A stretch of DNA of 36,630 nt from an uncultured Bacteroidota bacterium (GTDB lineage: Bacteria > Bacteroidota > Bacteroidia > Chitinophagales > Chitinophagaceae): NCBI GenBank assembly GCA_903903635.1, contig CAIUZK010000033.1:1-36630 (forward strand), written 5' to 3'. Made by a program: the position numbers and the translations under genes. Shown here one piece after another: positions 25,907 to 34,531 of the stretch (position 1 is the first letter of the stretch; each line of letters opens with the position of its first letter). Under the pieces are notes generated by a model. The model saw only the letters and a list, made by a program, of their open reading frames with translations, was not told the origin of the DNA and ran no database searches.

Positions 25907-28900
25907 ATGTCCACTATTTTCAGGTTGTTTTTTCTCGTTTTTTCCATCATGGTTATCAATAAAACGGAGGCCCAGATACCCTATATTGATTCAAAAGTAA
26001 ACCTGGAAAATGGAATAGAAGAATTTGGTAAGGGCAATTATAAAAAGTCCATTGAATTGTATCAGCAGGTAAATGAAAGCGATACCAATTATTCTCTGGC
26101 AGTTTATGAGCAAGTACTATCCTTACAGGCTGATAGTTCATTTGAGGCTGCAAAGAAACTGGCCCTGAGTGGATTGAAACTAAGAAAATCAAATAAAAGG
26201 GAGTTTTATCTGGCTCTTGCTGCCACCTATGATTATCTGAAACAATCTGATAGTTCACTGATCATATATGATTCTATTAAGAAAATGTACCCAAATGATC
26301 ACCAACCGGTTTATGAAGAGGGGATACTGTATTTCAGAAAGAAGAATTATGACAAAGCACTTTCCTACTTCCAGCAATCCTTGCTCATTAATCCCAATCA
26401 TTTTAAGTCGCATTATATGACCGGTATGGCCTATGCCATGCAGGGCAGATTGTCGGAAGCGCTTATCGCCTTTGAAACATCGTTACTGATGACTCAGAGT
26501 GCAGATTTGGCCAAGCAATCGATTACTCTGATAAGCAGTATTACAGACGGAACAGATGAAGTGGTAAAACTGCACAACGATAAGCCTGAAAAATACAGTC
26601 ATCCGCTTTTTGATGACCTGGATCAGTTGTTATTGTCGAAACTGGCGCTGAGCAAGGATTATAAACTGAAGATGAGTCTTAACGATAATGTTTTCAGGCA
26701 GACACAGGTACTGATGGAAAAGCTGAAATACGATGCGACTGATGCCAATTTCGTGATGCAGTTTTATGTACCGCTGCTTACAGAGGTATACAACCGTGAT
26801 TTGTTTGAAAGTTATATACTGCTTCTTTTCTCAGGATTCGGTTATGAAAATGTAGATGCTCTTGCAAAGAAGAAAAATAAAGATAACGATGAGATCAAAA
26901 ATCTGGTGTTCCCTTATTTTACGAAAATTCAAAATACTCGCGAAGTTTACTTTGAGTCGCGAAAGAAGGCAACAGAAATGTATCACTATTATCCTAAGGA
27001 CAATTTAATTATTGTCGGCGCTGCATCGATAAGGGGTGATAACAAAATATTGACCGGAGATGTGCAGTTTTTAAGAGGCGATCATACATTGAAATCTCAG
27101 GGCCGGTTTACCAACAATGGTGATAAAGATGGCTGGTGGACAAGTTACTTTACAACAGGCGGAATTATGTCGAGGGAGTTCTACGCCAATAAAAAGGAAG
27201 TAGATTCATCCATTACCTACTATGTAAATGGTAATGTAAAAAATATTACTATCAGGGACAGAACAGGTGAAATCAAAGCGGAGTATGATTATGAATATGG
27301 GGGCAGTTTATCCAGCAGCAGGATAAAGTTGAAAGACAATAACGTTGAAGAAAAGTCTTACAATGTGAATGGACAAATGGAATTGTCTATCGTTTATGAA
27401 GGAAAGGATCCCAGGGATGGTAACTATACAGTTTATCATGCCAATGGTAAGATTAGAAGGGTATTTGTGCTGAAAGACGGCAAATCAAACGGGATATCAA
27501 AGACCTATTTCGATAATGGTAAACCAAGTGAAATATCGAATTATGTAAAAGGTTTGCTTGATGGGCCATTTGAAACTTATTATGAAACAGGAGGAATAAA
27601 GGAAAAGAGTACCTATCGCAATGGACGGCATATGGGCGATTATGAAGAATATTATGAGGACGGAAAATTGTCGGAAAAAGGAATTTACGGCAAGGAGGGA
27701 AAAGAAGAGATTAATAAATACAGTGAATCAGGTAATATCTACGCAATAATCAAGTCGAGTGACAATGTGCCTAATAGTTTAAAATCCATGAACGAAGATA
27801 AACAGGTAATGTTTGAGAAGGAAGATAAAAAAGGCATTTATGAATATCCGCTTTACCATGCGAATGGTAATAAGGCTGTGGATATGAGGATAAACGATAA
27901 GGGCTACAGGCATGGAGCACTTACATTTTATTATATAACCGGGGCAAAAAGTGAAGAGAGTAATTATACAGATGGCGATCTGGATGGGAAACTGGTGTCC
28001 TACTTTAAAGACGGCAGGATAAGAACTGTAGAATACTATACTAAAGATAAAAAGGATGGTTACTCGAAGACCTATTACTATAATGGCAATGTGCAAAATG
28101 AGGGCTGGTATAAAAACGGAAAAAGACAGGGAACCTGGAAATACTATTATATAAACGGACAATTGGAAACAGAGAAGTATTTTCAGGATGATGACTTCCA
28201 TGGATATTACAAGGAGTATAATATCCATGGAGTGCTTACCGATAAATACATTTATGAGTTTGGTTGCCCAGTAGGGCATGTGGCTTATGATACCGCCGGA
28301 CATCTGGTTGACAGCCTGTTTTTTGGAAATCAGAATGGTATTTTTTCTGTACGTCATTCGGCTACTGCAAGTCCTGATGCTTCTTATACCATACGTAATG
28401 GTTACTTCAACGGGCCGACCCGGTATGCTTACTTTAACGGTAAAGACATAAAAAGGGAATTTTATAAAATGGGTAAGAAGGACAGTGCGAGTATCTCGCT
28501 TTATCCCGATGGAAAAACAAGAGCCAGTGGAATGTATCTGGGAGGGTATAAAGTTGGTAAATGGAGTTATTATGATGAAGCCGGAGATCTTGTGAAAGAA
28601 GAAAATTATAACAGTTCGGGATTACTGGATGGTAATTCAAATGGCTATGCCTGCGGAATCATGCATATTCAGTACCATAATACCACCGGGAATAAGGATG
28701 GTGAACAAATCTATTTTGGTGAAAACGGCAAAGTCGCATTTAAGCTGATTTATGAAAATGGCAATCTTACGGGGTATACCTGCGAAGGCAAGGATGGCAA
28801 GATGCTGCCTGTAGTTAAGATAAAAAATGGTTCGGCCAATATGGTGAGCTATTACAGTAATGGCAACAAATCGGGTGAGGCTATTTTTGATCAGAACACA

Positions 28901-29209
28901 ATAAAGGGGACGCTTAAAGTGTATTATAGTAACGGAACTGTGGCCGAGGAACGTAATTGCAGGTATTTTGATCTTGAAGGTCCGTTCAGAAGGTATAATC
29001 CGGATGGTAAGCTTATATATGATGCTGTGTATAAAGACGATGAATTGGAAGGAATTGAAAAGACTTATAATAAAGATGGTAAACTGATTGTATCGGCAAC
29101 CTATTATTCAGGAGAGAAAAACGGACCAACAATTGTTACAGACCCGGTTACCAACCAGTCGGTAACCTATTATTATCACTATGGACTATTAACTGCCATC
29201 TCAAAATGA
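25907..29209 (+). CDS. secreted TPR plus MORN/YwqK-type repeat protein (1100 aa)
   Basis: A signal peptide (1-22, ending KTEAQ) is followed by a block of TPR repeats (about 30-190; for example YDKALSYFQQSLLINPNHFK). A helical linker runs to about 360, and then a very long array of MORN-variant/YwqK repeats fills most of 390-1095. Each unit has the pattern YxxNGxxxxxxxYxxGxxxGxxxxYYxNG. Such repeats form extended beta structures, often outside the cell or in the periplasm; no enzyme is visible. The next gene starts inside its stop codon (ATGA overlap). The length far exceeds typical YwqK proteins. A structural or surface role is an inference. Confidence 0.88.
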   Translation: MSTIFRLFFLVFSIMVINKTEAQIPYIDSKVNLENGIEEFGKGNYKKSIELYQQVNESDTNYSLAVYEQVLSLQADSSFEAAKKLALSGLKLRKSNKREFYLALAATYDYLKQSDSSLIIYDSIKKMYPNDHQPVYEEGILYFRKKNYDKALSYFQQSLLINPNHFKSHYMTGMAYAMQGRLSEALIAFETSLLMTQSADLAKQSITLISSITDGTDEVVKLHNDKPEKYSHPLFDDLDQLLLSKLALSKDYKLKMSLNDNVFRQTQVLMEKLKYDATDANFVMQFYVPLLTEVYNRDLFESYILLLFSGFGYENVDALAKKKNKDNDEIKNLVFPYFTKIQNTREVYFESRKKATEMYHYYPKDNLIIVGAASIRGDNKILTGDVQFLRGDHTLKSQGRFTNNGDKDGWWTSYFTTGGIMSREFYANKKEVDSSITYYVNGNVKNITIRDRTGEIKAEYDYEYGGSLSSSRIKLKDNNVEEKSYNVNGQMELSIVYEGKDPRDGNYTVYHANGKIRRVFVLKDGKSNGISKTYFDNGKPSEISNYVKGLLDGPFETYYETGGIKEKSTYRNGRHMGDYEEYYEDGKLSEKGIYGKEGKEEINKYSESGNIYAIIKSSDNVPNSLKSMNEDKQVMFEKEDKKGIYEYPLYHANGNKAVDMRINDKGYRHGALTFYYITGAKSEESNYTDGDLDGKLVSYFKDGRIRTVEYYTKDKKDGYSKTYYYNGNVQNEGWYKNGKRQGTWKYYYINGQLETEKYFQDDDFHGYYKEYNIHGVLTDKYIYEFGCPVGHVAYDTAGHLVDSLFFGNQNGIFSVRHSATASPDASYTIRNGYFNGPTRYAYFNGKDIKREFYKMGKKDSASISLYPDGKTRASGMYLGGYKVGKWSYYDEAGDLVKEENYNSSGLLDGNSNGYACGIMHIQYHNTTGNKDGEQIYFGENGKVAFKLIYENGNLTGYTCEGKDGKMLPVVKIKNGSANMVSYYSNGNKSGEAIFDQNTIKGTLKVYYSNGTVAEERNCRYFDLEGPFRRYNPDGKLIYDAVYKDDELEGIEKTYNKDGKLIVSATYYSGEKNGPTIVTDPVTNQSVTYYYHYGLLTAISK

Positions 29210-31161
29210 CAACCAGAAAAAACGACATTGCTTCGCGTTTTATATTTATTGCCCTGCTAGTTATTTCGTCATTTGCCGGGACGTTGGTCTTTGGGCAGGA
29301 TGCTGAAGAATTGTTCAAAAAATATAAAAATGAACAGGCTGTTTTTACCAGTGTAAAGGAGCTAATGGAGATAAAAAATGAAAACGGAGTACTGGTAGCC
29401 ACCAGCAATATTTCAAGAGAACGCATGCTGATAGGGGATCTGTCTCCGGGGATTTACAATAAAGAGTATATTTTCCATAGCTATTTCAACAGGTTGACTG
29501 ATTATGAAGAGGAAGCATTGGTGTTTGGTGAGAATGGCTATAAAAAGCAGAAGAATTTCACCTCAAGGACTATCAATTCGGACCAGGACAATGTTTTTTA
29601 TGACGACATTAAACAAACAGAAATAACCTTCAACGGGCTTACACCCAGGTCTATCATCAAGACCAACTATAATATAAGCCATACCGACCTGCATATGTTG
29701 CCTACTTTCTATTTTGAAAGAAACCTGCCGGTAGCCAATGTTACTTTCGAACTTACTGCGCCAAAGTATGTACAGCTAAAATTTGTTATTAAGGGAAGTG
29801 CATCAGGAAAAATCAAGCAGTCGGTAGAAGAAAATAAGCACACGATTACCTATCGGTTTACCGCAACAGATTTGCCGGCAGAAAGTGATTATAATGATGT
29901 GCCTGGCAGTTTGTGGCATGTGTTGCAGGTAGTGCCCTATATCACCTCCTATACACTGCCCGGAAAAGAGCCAACCGAAATGCTCAGTGATCCTGCCCAT
30001 CTTTATTATTACTATTATAATTACATCCGCAATATTAATGTTACAGAAGATGAAGAGTTGAATAAGACGGTAGCAGAAATCATTAAGGGCGATAATACGC
30101 AAAAGGAAAAGGCCGCTCATATATATAAGTGGGTGCAGCAAAAGATATACTATATTGCTTTTGAAGATAGCCTGGAAGGATTTATTCCCAGGCAGGCTGC
30201 TGATATATGCAAGCGTAAATTCGGTGATTGCAAAGATATGGCCAGTATACTTGTAGCCATGTGCCGGAAGGCCGGGATTGAAGCGCATTTTGCCTGGATA
30301 GGAACAAGGTCGAAGCCTTATACTTATGAAGAGACACCCTTGCCCATTGTAGATAACCACATGATCTGCCTGATAAAAATTGGTGATGAATGGTTGTTTC
30401 TTGACGGCACGCATCCGGTAATACCGTTTGGCGAAATACCTTCCAATCTGCAGGATAAGCAGGCTATGGTGGCTATAGATGAAAAGAACTTCAAAATAAT
30501 TAAGGTGCCGGAAACTGATGGGGCGAAAAATGTTACTGTCGACAGTACCTATATGCAGGTAAACGGCAATAAGACTACAGGGAAAATTGCTATAAATTAT
30601 GCTGGCTATCCGTCCTGGGATTTGCAGATACTCATGATGTATAACCACAACAAGGACAGGGATGCGATTTTTAAAGACCTATGTTCCCGTGGTTCTAATA
30701 AATTCTCGGGTACAAAGTATGAATTTTATCAGTCGGATACAGGCTATAAAAATTGCAGGATAGGAGCGGAATTTTCGGTGGATGATTATGTGCGTAAGCT
30801 GGATAAGGAATATTATGTAAACATGAACCTCAAACGTTATTTTGAGACTCATCATATAGATACAGAGGGTAGGGATGTACCCCACTTTTTTAAGTATAAG
30901 GATGTAATCAGGGAAGTTGTGAAGCTGGAAATACCTGCGGGGTTTCATGTATCCTATTTGCCGCCCGAGGCTTCGGGAGTGATAAAAGATGTGTGGGAGT
31001 ATAGGTTGAAATACTATGTAGAAGGCAGGTATGTTATACTTTCAAAGGAATATAAAAACTGGTCTCTGACCATACCCGTAAAGGATTTTGTTGCCCATAA
31101 TAAATTGATCGATCAACTAAAGAACCAGTATAAAGAAACAGTGGTTCTTGCTGCTGACTGA
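29206..31161 (+). CDS. DUF3857/transglutaminase-like periplasmic protein
   Basis: A secreted protein (signal segment about 12-31, ending LVFGQD) with an N-terminal DUF3857 beta domain (about 50-240), a transglutaminase-like domain (about 270-410) and a C-terminal DUF3858-like beta domain. The papain-like triad is complete: Cys342 in FGDCKDMA, His385 in DNHMICLI and Asp400 in LFLDGTHPV. Enzymes of this fold act as peptidases, amidases or cross-linkers; the substrate is unknown. Its ATG overlaps the stop of the TPR/MORN gene, so the two are translationally linked. The downstream gene is a degenerate paralogue. Confidence 0.92.
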   Translation: MTTRKNDIASRFIFIALLVISSFAGTLVFGQDAEELFKKYKNEQAVFTSVKELMEIKNENGVLVATSNISRERMLIGDLSPGIYNKEYIFHSYFNRLTDYEEEALVFGENGYKKQKNFTSRTINSDQDNVFYDDIKQTEITFNGLTPRSIIKTNYNISHTDLHMLPTFYFERNLPVANVTFELTAPKYVQLKFVIKGSASGKIKQSVEENKHTITYRFTATDLPAESDYNDVPGSLWHVLQVVPYITSYTLPGKEPTEMLSDPAHLYYYYYNYIRNINVTEDEELNKTVAEIIKGDNTQKEKAAHIYKWVQQKIYYIAFEDSLEGFIPRQAADICKRKFGDCKDMASILVAMCRKAGIEAHFAWIGTRSKPYTYEETPLPIVDNHMICLIKIGDEWLFLDGTHPVIPFGEIPSNLQDKQAMVAIDEKNFKIIKVPETDGAKNVTVDSTYMQVNGNKTTGKIAINYAGYPSWDLQILMMYNHNKDRDAIFKDLCSRGSNKFSGTKYEFYQSDTGYKNCRIGAEFSVDDYVRKLDKEYYVNMNLKRYFETHHIDTEGRDVPHFFKYKDVIREVVKLEIPAGFHVSYLPPEASGVIKDVWEYRLKYYVEGRYVILSKEYKNWSLTIPVKDFVAHNKLIDQLKNQYKETVVLAAD

Positions 31162-31247
31162 TGTATGTTAAGAGGCAGGAACTTTGCTTTATAAGTATGG
31201 AGCAAGAAAGAGTAAAAGGAAGTAGTACTTAAAAACAAATTGATCAA

Positions 31248-33209
31248 ATGAAAAAGTCATTCATATACTTCGGGTGTTTTTTATTAATGAGCATGTCGTC
31301 TTATGCACAGAATCCAGGCCCGGAAGACTGGCAGGTTAAACCTGTATTGCATACAGTACCTGCAGAGTTTGCCGGTGAGCCGGCTGTATTGATAGAGCAT
31401 AATGCCAAAGTCAGGTATTCGGATGAGCCGGACAATTCATTATGGGTATATAAGACCAATCACAGGATCATTAAAGTTCTTGATGAGAAGGGTATTGAAA
31501 GCTTCAATAAAATGACTGTAAGCATTGTGCCGGGCGAGGAGATGCAAACTCTGAAAGCCCGGACTATATTACCCAATGGCACAATAAATGAGGTTGCCAA
31601 GGAGAAAATGAAAGTGATGAAAGGCGATGATGGTAATGATGAAATTGTATTTGCCATGGATGGTGTTGAGAAAAATGCTGAACTGGAATTGCTTATCTAT
31701 TATAAAAAGCCGGCCGTATTATTTGGCCGGGAAACCTTTCAGTTTATGATACCGGTTGTGCATGCAACATTTGAACTGACCGCACCCTCGCGTCTGAAAT
31801 TTGAGGAAAAGGGGTACAATGGTTTTCCTACTGTGTCAGATACTTTGATTGATAGTACCCGGCATATTTATGTACATAAAGAGAACATACCCGGCATACA
31901 AAAAGAGGAATATAGTTTTCAGGATGCCAACAGAATGAAGGCTGAATACAAGGTGAGTTACCTGCCGGAAAAAAAGGAACAGGTCAGGATGTTTACATGG
32001 CAGGAACTGGCGCAAAGGCTTTTTTCGAATACCTATTCAATAACTGAAAAAGAAAGTAAAGCTGTAGAGAAATACCTGAGCAGCCTGGGTGTTACCTCAA
32101 ACAACACTGAGGAAGAAAAGATAAAGAAAATAGAGAACGGTATAAAGTCGGGCATAGTAATAGATAAAGAGCTGAATGATGAGGAGTCGGGGAAACTGGA
32201 AAATGTTATTTCGAAAAAGGCCGCCAGCGAAAACAGCATGATCAGGTTGTTTGCAGCCTGTTTCAGGCAATCGGGTGTGAATAGTGAGTTTGGTATGACA
32301 ACAAACAGGAGCAACAACGTTTTTGATCCTGAATTTGAGAACTGGAATAATATGGAGGAGTATCTGTTTTATTTCCCCAACTCAAAGAAATTCATTTCTC
32401 CGGCATCCATATATATCCGGTATCCGTTTACTTCAACCGACGTATTGGGCAACAAGGGCATTTTCTGCAAGCTGACCACGCTGGGTGAAATAACCAGCGC
32501 CATGGCCGATATCAGATTCATTTCAGCCAGGCCGGTTGCTGAGAGTCAAAGTAATATATTGGCCGATATAACTTTCAATTCGGATATGGAGGCCAGCGCC
32601 GAGGCCATTTATTCCTTTTCTGGTTATTGTGCCATGGGAATCCGCGAACTGGCTTTGCTGCTTTCGAAGGACAAATTGAAGGACATGGTGCAAAGCATTA
32701 TTCAGCTTGCCGATAAGCCCGAAAACCTGGTTAAATATACCATAACCGGTGATGCATTCGAGAATTATTATACCAACAAGCCATTGCAGTTTGTGGCTAC
32801 TGTGAAAATTTCGCAACTGGTAGAGAAGGCAGGGCCCAAGTATATTTTCCGTTTGGGTGATGTTATTGGCCGGCAATCGGAATTGTACCAGTCTACAGAG
32901 CGCAAGATGGCAGTTGACCTGCAGTATCCTCATACTTTAAACAGAACCATTACAATGGTTATACCTGAAGGGTATAAAATACTTAATCCGGAAACAATAA
33001 AGATGAGTACGGAGTTTAAGGATGAAAGTGGTACTGTAACCACGGCTTTTTACAGTGACTATAAAATTGAAAGCAATAAGCTGACCGTAAATATATCTGA
33101 GTTTTACAGCCAGTTGCACTTCTCTGTTTCTGAATATGAGCCATTCAGGAAGGTGATCAATGCCTCGGCAGATTTCAATAAGGTAAACCTGGTGATGGGT
33201 AAGTTATAG
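31248..33209 (+). CDS. DUF3857 paralogue with inactive transglutaminase domain
   Basis: This 653-residue secreted protein (signal peptide 1-20, ending SSYAQ) has the same layout as the preceding gene: DUF3857, transglutaminase-like region, C-terminal beta domain. All three catalytic positions are changed. Where the paralogue has GDCKDM, this protein has ASENSM (Glu328 for Cys). NNM replaces NHM (Asn368 for His), and FISPAS replaces FLDGTH. It is therefore a pseudoenzyme that may bind a ligand or regulate its active neighbour. It starts 86 bases after that gene and is likely in the same operon. Confidence 0.88.
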   Translation: MKKSFIYFGCFLLMSMSSYAQNPGPEDWQVKPVLHTVPAEFAGEPAVLIEHNAKVRYSDEPDNSLWVYKTNHRIIKVLDEKGIESFNKMTVSIVPGEEMQTLKARTILPNGTINEVAKEKMKVMKGDDGNDEIVFAMDGVEKNAELELLIYYKKPAVLFGRETFQFMIPVVHATFELTAPSRLKFEEKGYNGFPTVSDTLIDSTRHIYVHKENIPGIQKEEYSFQDANRMKAEYKVSYLPEKKEQVRMFTWQELAQRLFSNTYSITEKESKAVEKYLSSLGVTSNNTEEEKIKKIENGIKSGIVIDKELNDEESGKLENVISKKAASENSMIRLFAACFRQSGVNSEFGMTTNRSNNVFDPEFENWNNMEEYLFYFPNSKKFISPASIYIRYPFTSTDVLGNKGIFCKLTTLGEITSAMADIRFISARPVAESQSNILADITFNSDMEASAEAIYSFSGYCAMGIRELALLLSKDKLKDMVQSIIQLADKPENLVKYTITGDAFENYYTNKPLQFVATVKISQLVEKAGPKYIFRLGDVIGRQSELYQSTERKMAVDLQYPHTLNRTITMVIPEGYKILNPETIKMSTEFKDESGTVTTAFYSDYKIESNKLTVNISEFYSQLHFSVSEYEPFRKVINASADFNKVNLVMGKL

Positions 33210-33210
33210 G

Positions 33211-33925
33211 TTAGCCAGCATTATTCTCAGCTTTCCATTCGTACCAGGTAATTGGTTGCCCTCTTATCCATAGGAATGAGCCATCGTAGGGGAAGGTTTT
33301 ATCGAAAATGAAACCGGTTTTCTCCAGCACATTTCTTGATGCGGTATTGTTTATATCAGCCATGGCATACACCTCTTTGAGATTCATAGTTTCGACACAA
33401 TAGTTGAAAGCGGCCTTACCTGCTTCGGTGGCATATCCCTTGCCCCAAAAGCGACTGCACAAACGGTATCCATAGTCGTAAAAGGCGGAATGTCCATTTA
33501 CCGGGCCTTCTATGAATTTAGGGCATGTAAAAAAATAAAGGTTGCTTTTTATCTTGTTCTTTTCCATTTTTGCTTCGTTGTAAAAGTCTTTAAATAGCTC
33601 ACTATTCGCAGATTTTACGCCTTGCAAAAAAGAAAAATAACTGCGTCAAAAAGCAACCTTTATTTCCTTACAAGCCCTTAAGTCCGGTCCAGCCCACAAA
33701 TTCATTGGTCGATTTTTCGATAATGGCCCACCGCCCAATGCCAAAATCAATATACTGCTGCAGGATGTTTTCGATCATCTCCCTGGCTTGTCCTGTTTTC
33801 TCGATTGGCCTGTTGCCCAGGAATTTATGCACCAAAGGATCGGAATCAAGTAGAAACATACCGGCTTCATCTTCCAGTGTAAGCGGGCGAATTATCAATC
33901 TTTCGGTTTCTATTTTTACCTGCAT
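33211..33925 (-). pseudogene. GNAT acetyltransferase gene split by a 157-bp element
   Basis: The N-terminal part (33925-33678) encodes MQVKIETERLIIRPLTLEDE up to FVGWTGLK. The C-terminal part (33520-33211) continues with FIEGPVNGHSAFYDYGYRL, then RFWGKGYATEA, the acetyl-CoA-binding motif of RimJ/RimL-type N-acetyltransferases, and NTASRNVLEKTGF. Between them lies the inverted-repeat element 33521-33677. Removing it with one 3-bp duplicate restores an uninterrupted 184-codon gene reading GLKFIEG at the junction, a normal GNAT length. As it stands, the frame shifts and stops right after the insertion. The C-terminal half remains open from a TTG (33627) inside the element. It converges with the DUF3857 paralogue, with one base between stops. 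Confidence 0.92.
33521..33677. mobile_element. MITE-like inverted-repeat element, copy B (157 bp)
   Basis: The terminal inverted repeats are 30 bp with 27 identities (33521-33550 and 33648-33677). Both begin GGGC and include AAATAAAGGTTGCTTTTT. The flanks are a perfect 3-bp direct repeat TTA (33518-33520 and 33678-33680). The target is known: the acetyltransferase gene becomes whole when the element and one TTA are removed. The interior is homologous to the core of copy A (5756-5977). No transposase is encoded, so it must depend on an enzyme elsewhere. The 3-bp duplication with a T-N-A pattern is known from some IS5-family groups; that link is only a guess. Confidence 0.9.
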
Positions 33926-34038
33926 GGAACTAATTGAGGGTCCAAATATCTGCTAAAACCACGTAGAGTTATAACATCTACTTGTAGAAAGGTAGAAAAA
34001 AACTGTTCGATGAGTCACCTGATATTGCCACGCGTAAA

Positions 34039-34404
34039 CTACTTTTTGTAAATCATATAGGATTTTGGCGCCTCAGGAATCTGGGGGTAGAGATTTTCTA
34101 CTTTGATAGTATTTGCATCAAGGATGAAGAAATCGAATGTAGATGCGGAGTAGGCTGTTGTCCAGGCAGGTGTAAGGGAAATAGTGTTAATGCCCAAAGT
34201 GTAATTGAATGTATCCTGAAATGCAGAGCCGGTTTCTGTTTTGACAACTACACTACTGCTGATAAAATTAAGCTGGGACCGGACCGGAACAGGGGAGTTC
34301 TCGATATAGAGGCCACTTACCCCCGAAGTTGTGGTGTGAGTTGTTTTTTTGCATGCAGCAAAACCTACCAATAACACAAAGGCGGATAAGATTACTTTTT
34401 TCAT
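34039..34404 (-). CDS. small lipoprotein of unknown function
   Basis: A 121-residue protein starting MKKVILSAFVLLVGFAACKK. This is a signal peptide with a lipobox whose lipidated cysteine is residue 18. The mature part is rich in Thr and Ser with beta-type alternation (YIENSPVPVRSQLNFISSSV) and no recognisable domain. The open frame runs nine codons further upstream, but the ATG at 34404 gives the proper signal peptide. The Lys-Lys after the cysteine is a common start of Bacteroidota lipoproteins. It stands alone between the broken acetyltransferase and the second NHL protein. Confidence 0.8.
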   Translation of the reverse strand: MKKVILSAFVLLVGFAACKKTTHTTTSGVSGLYIENSPVPVRSQLNFISSSVVVKTETGSAFQDTFNYTLGINTISLTPAWTTAYSASTFDFFILDANTIKVENLYPQIPEAPKSYMIYKK

Positions 34405-34531
34405 AGAAGGAAAATTTTTATCGGGATACAAGAAGATAAAATTATGAAATTTTGTTATAACGTCAATGTTAAATTAATATTATGCTCAAGACTTTTTTTA
34501 CATGGTTTACAATCCGCCTGTAGCTTATTAA

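Noticed and set aside
29803-30648. A 281-codon minus-strand frame inside the transglutaminase gene
   Set aside because: The plus-strand gene has an intact catalytic triad over the same bases; the antisense frame has no recognisable features.
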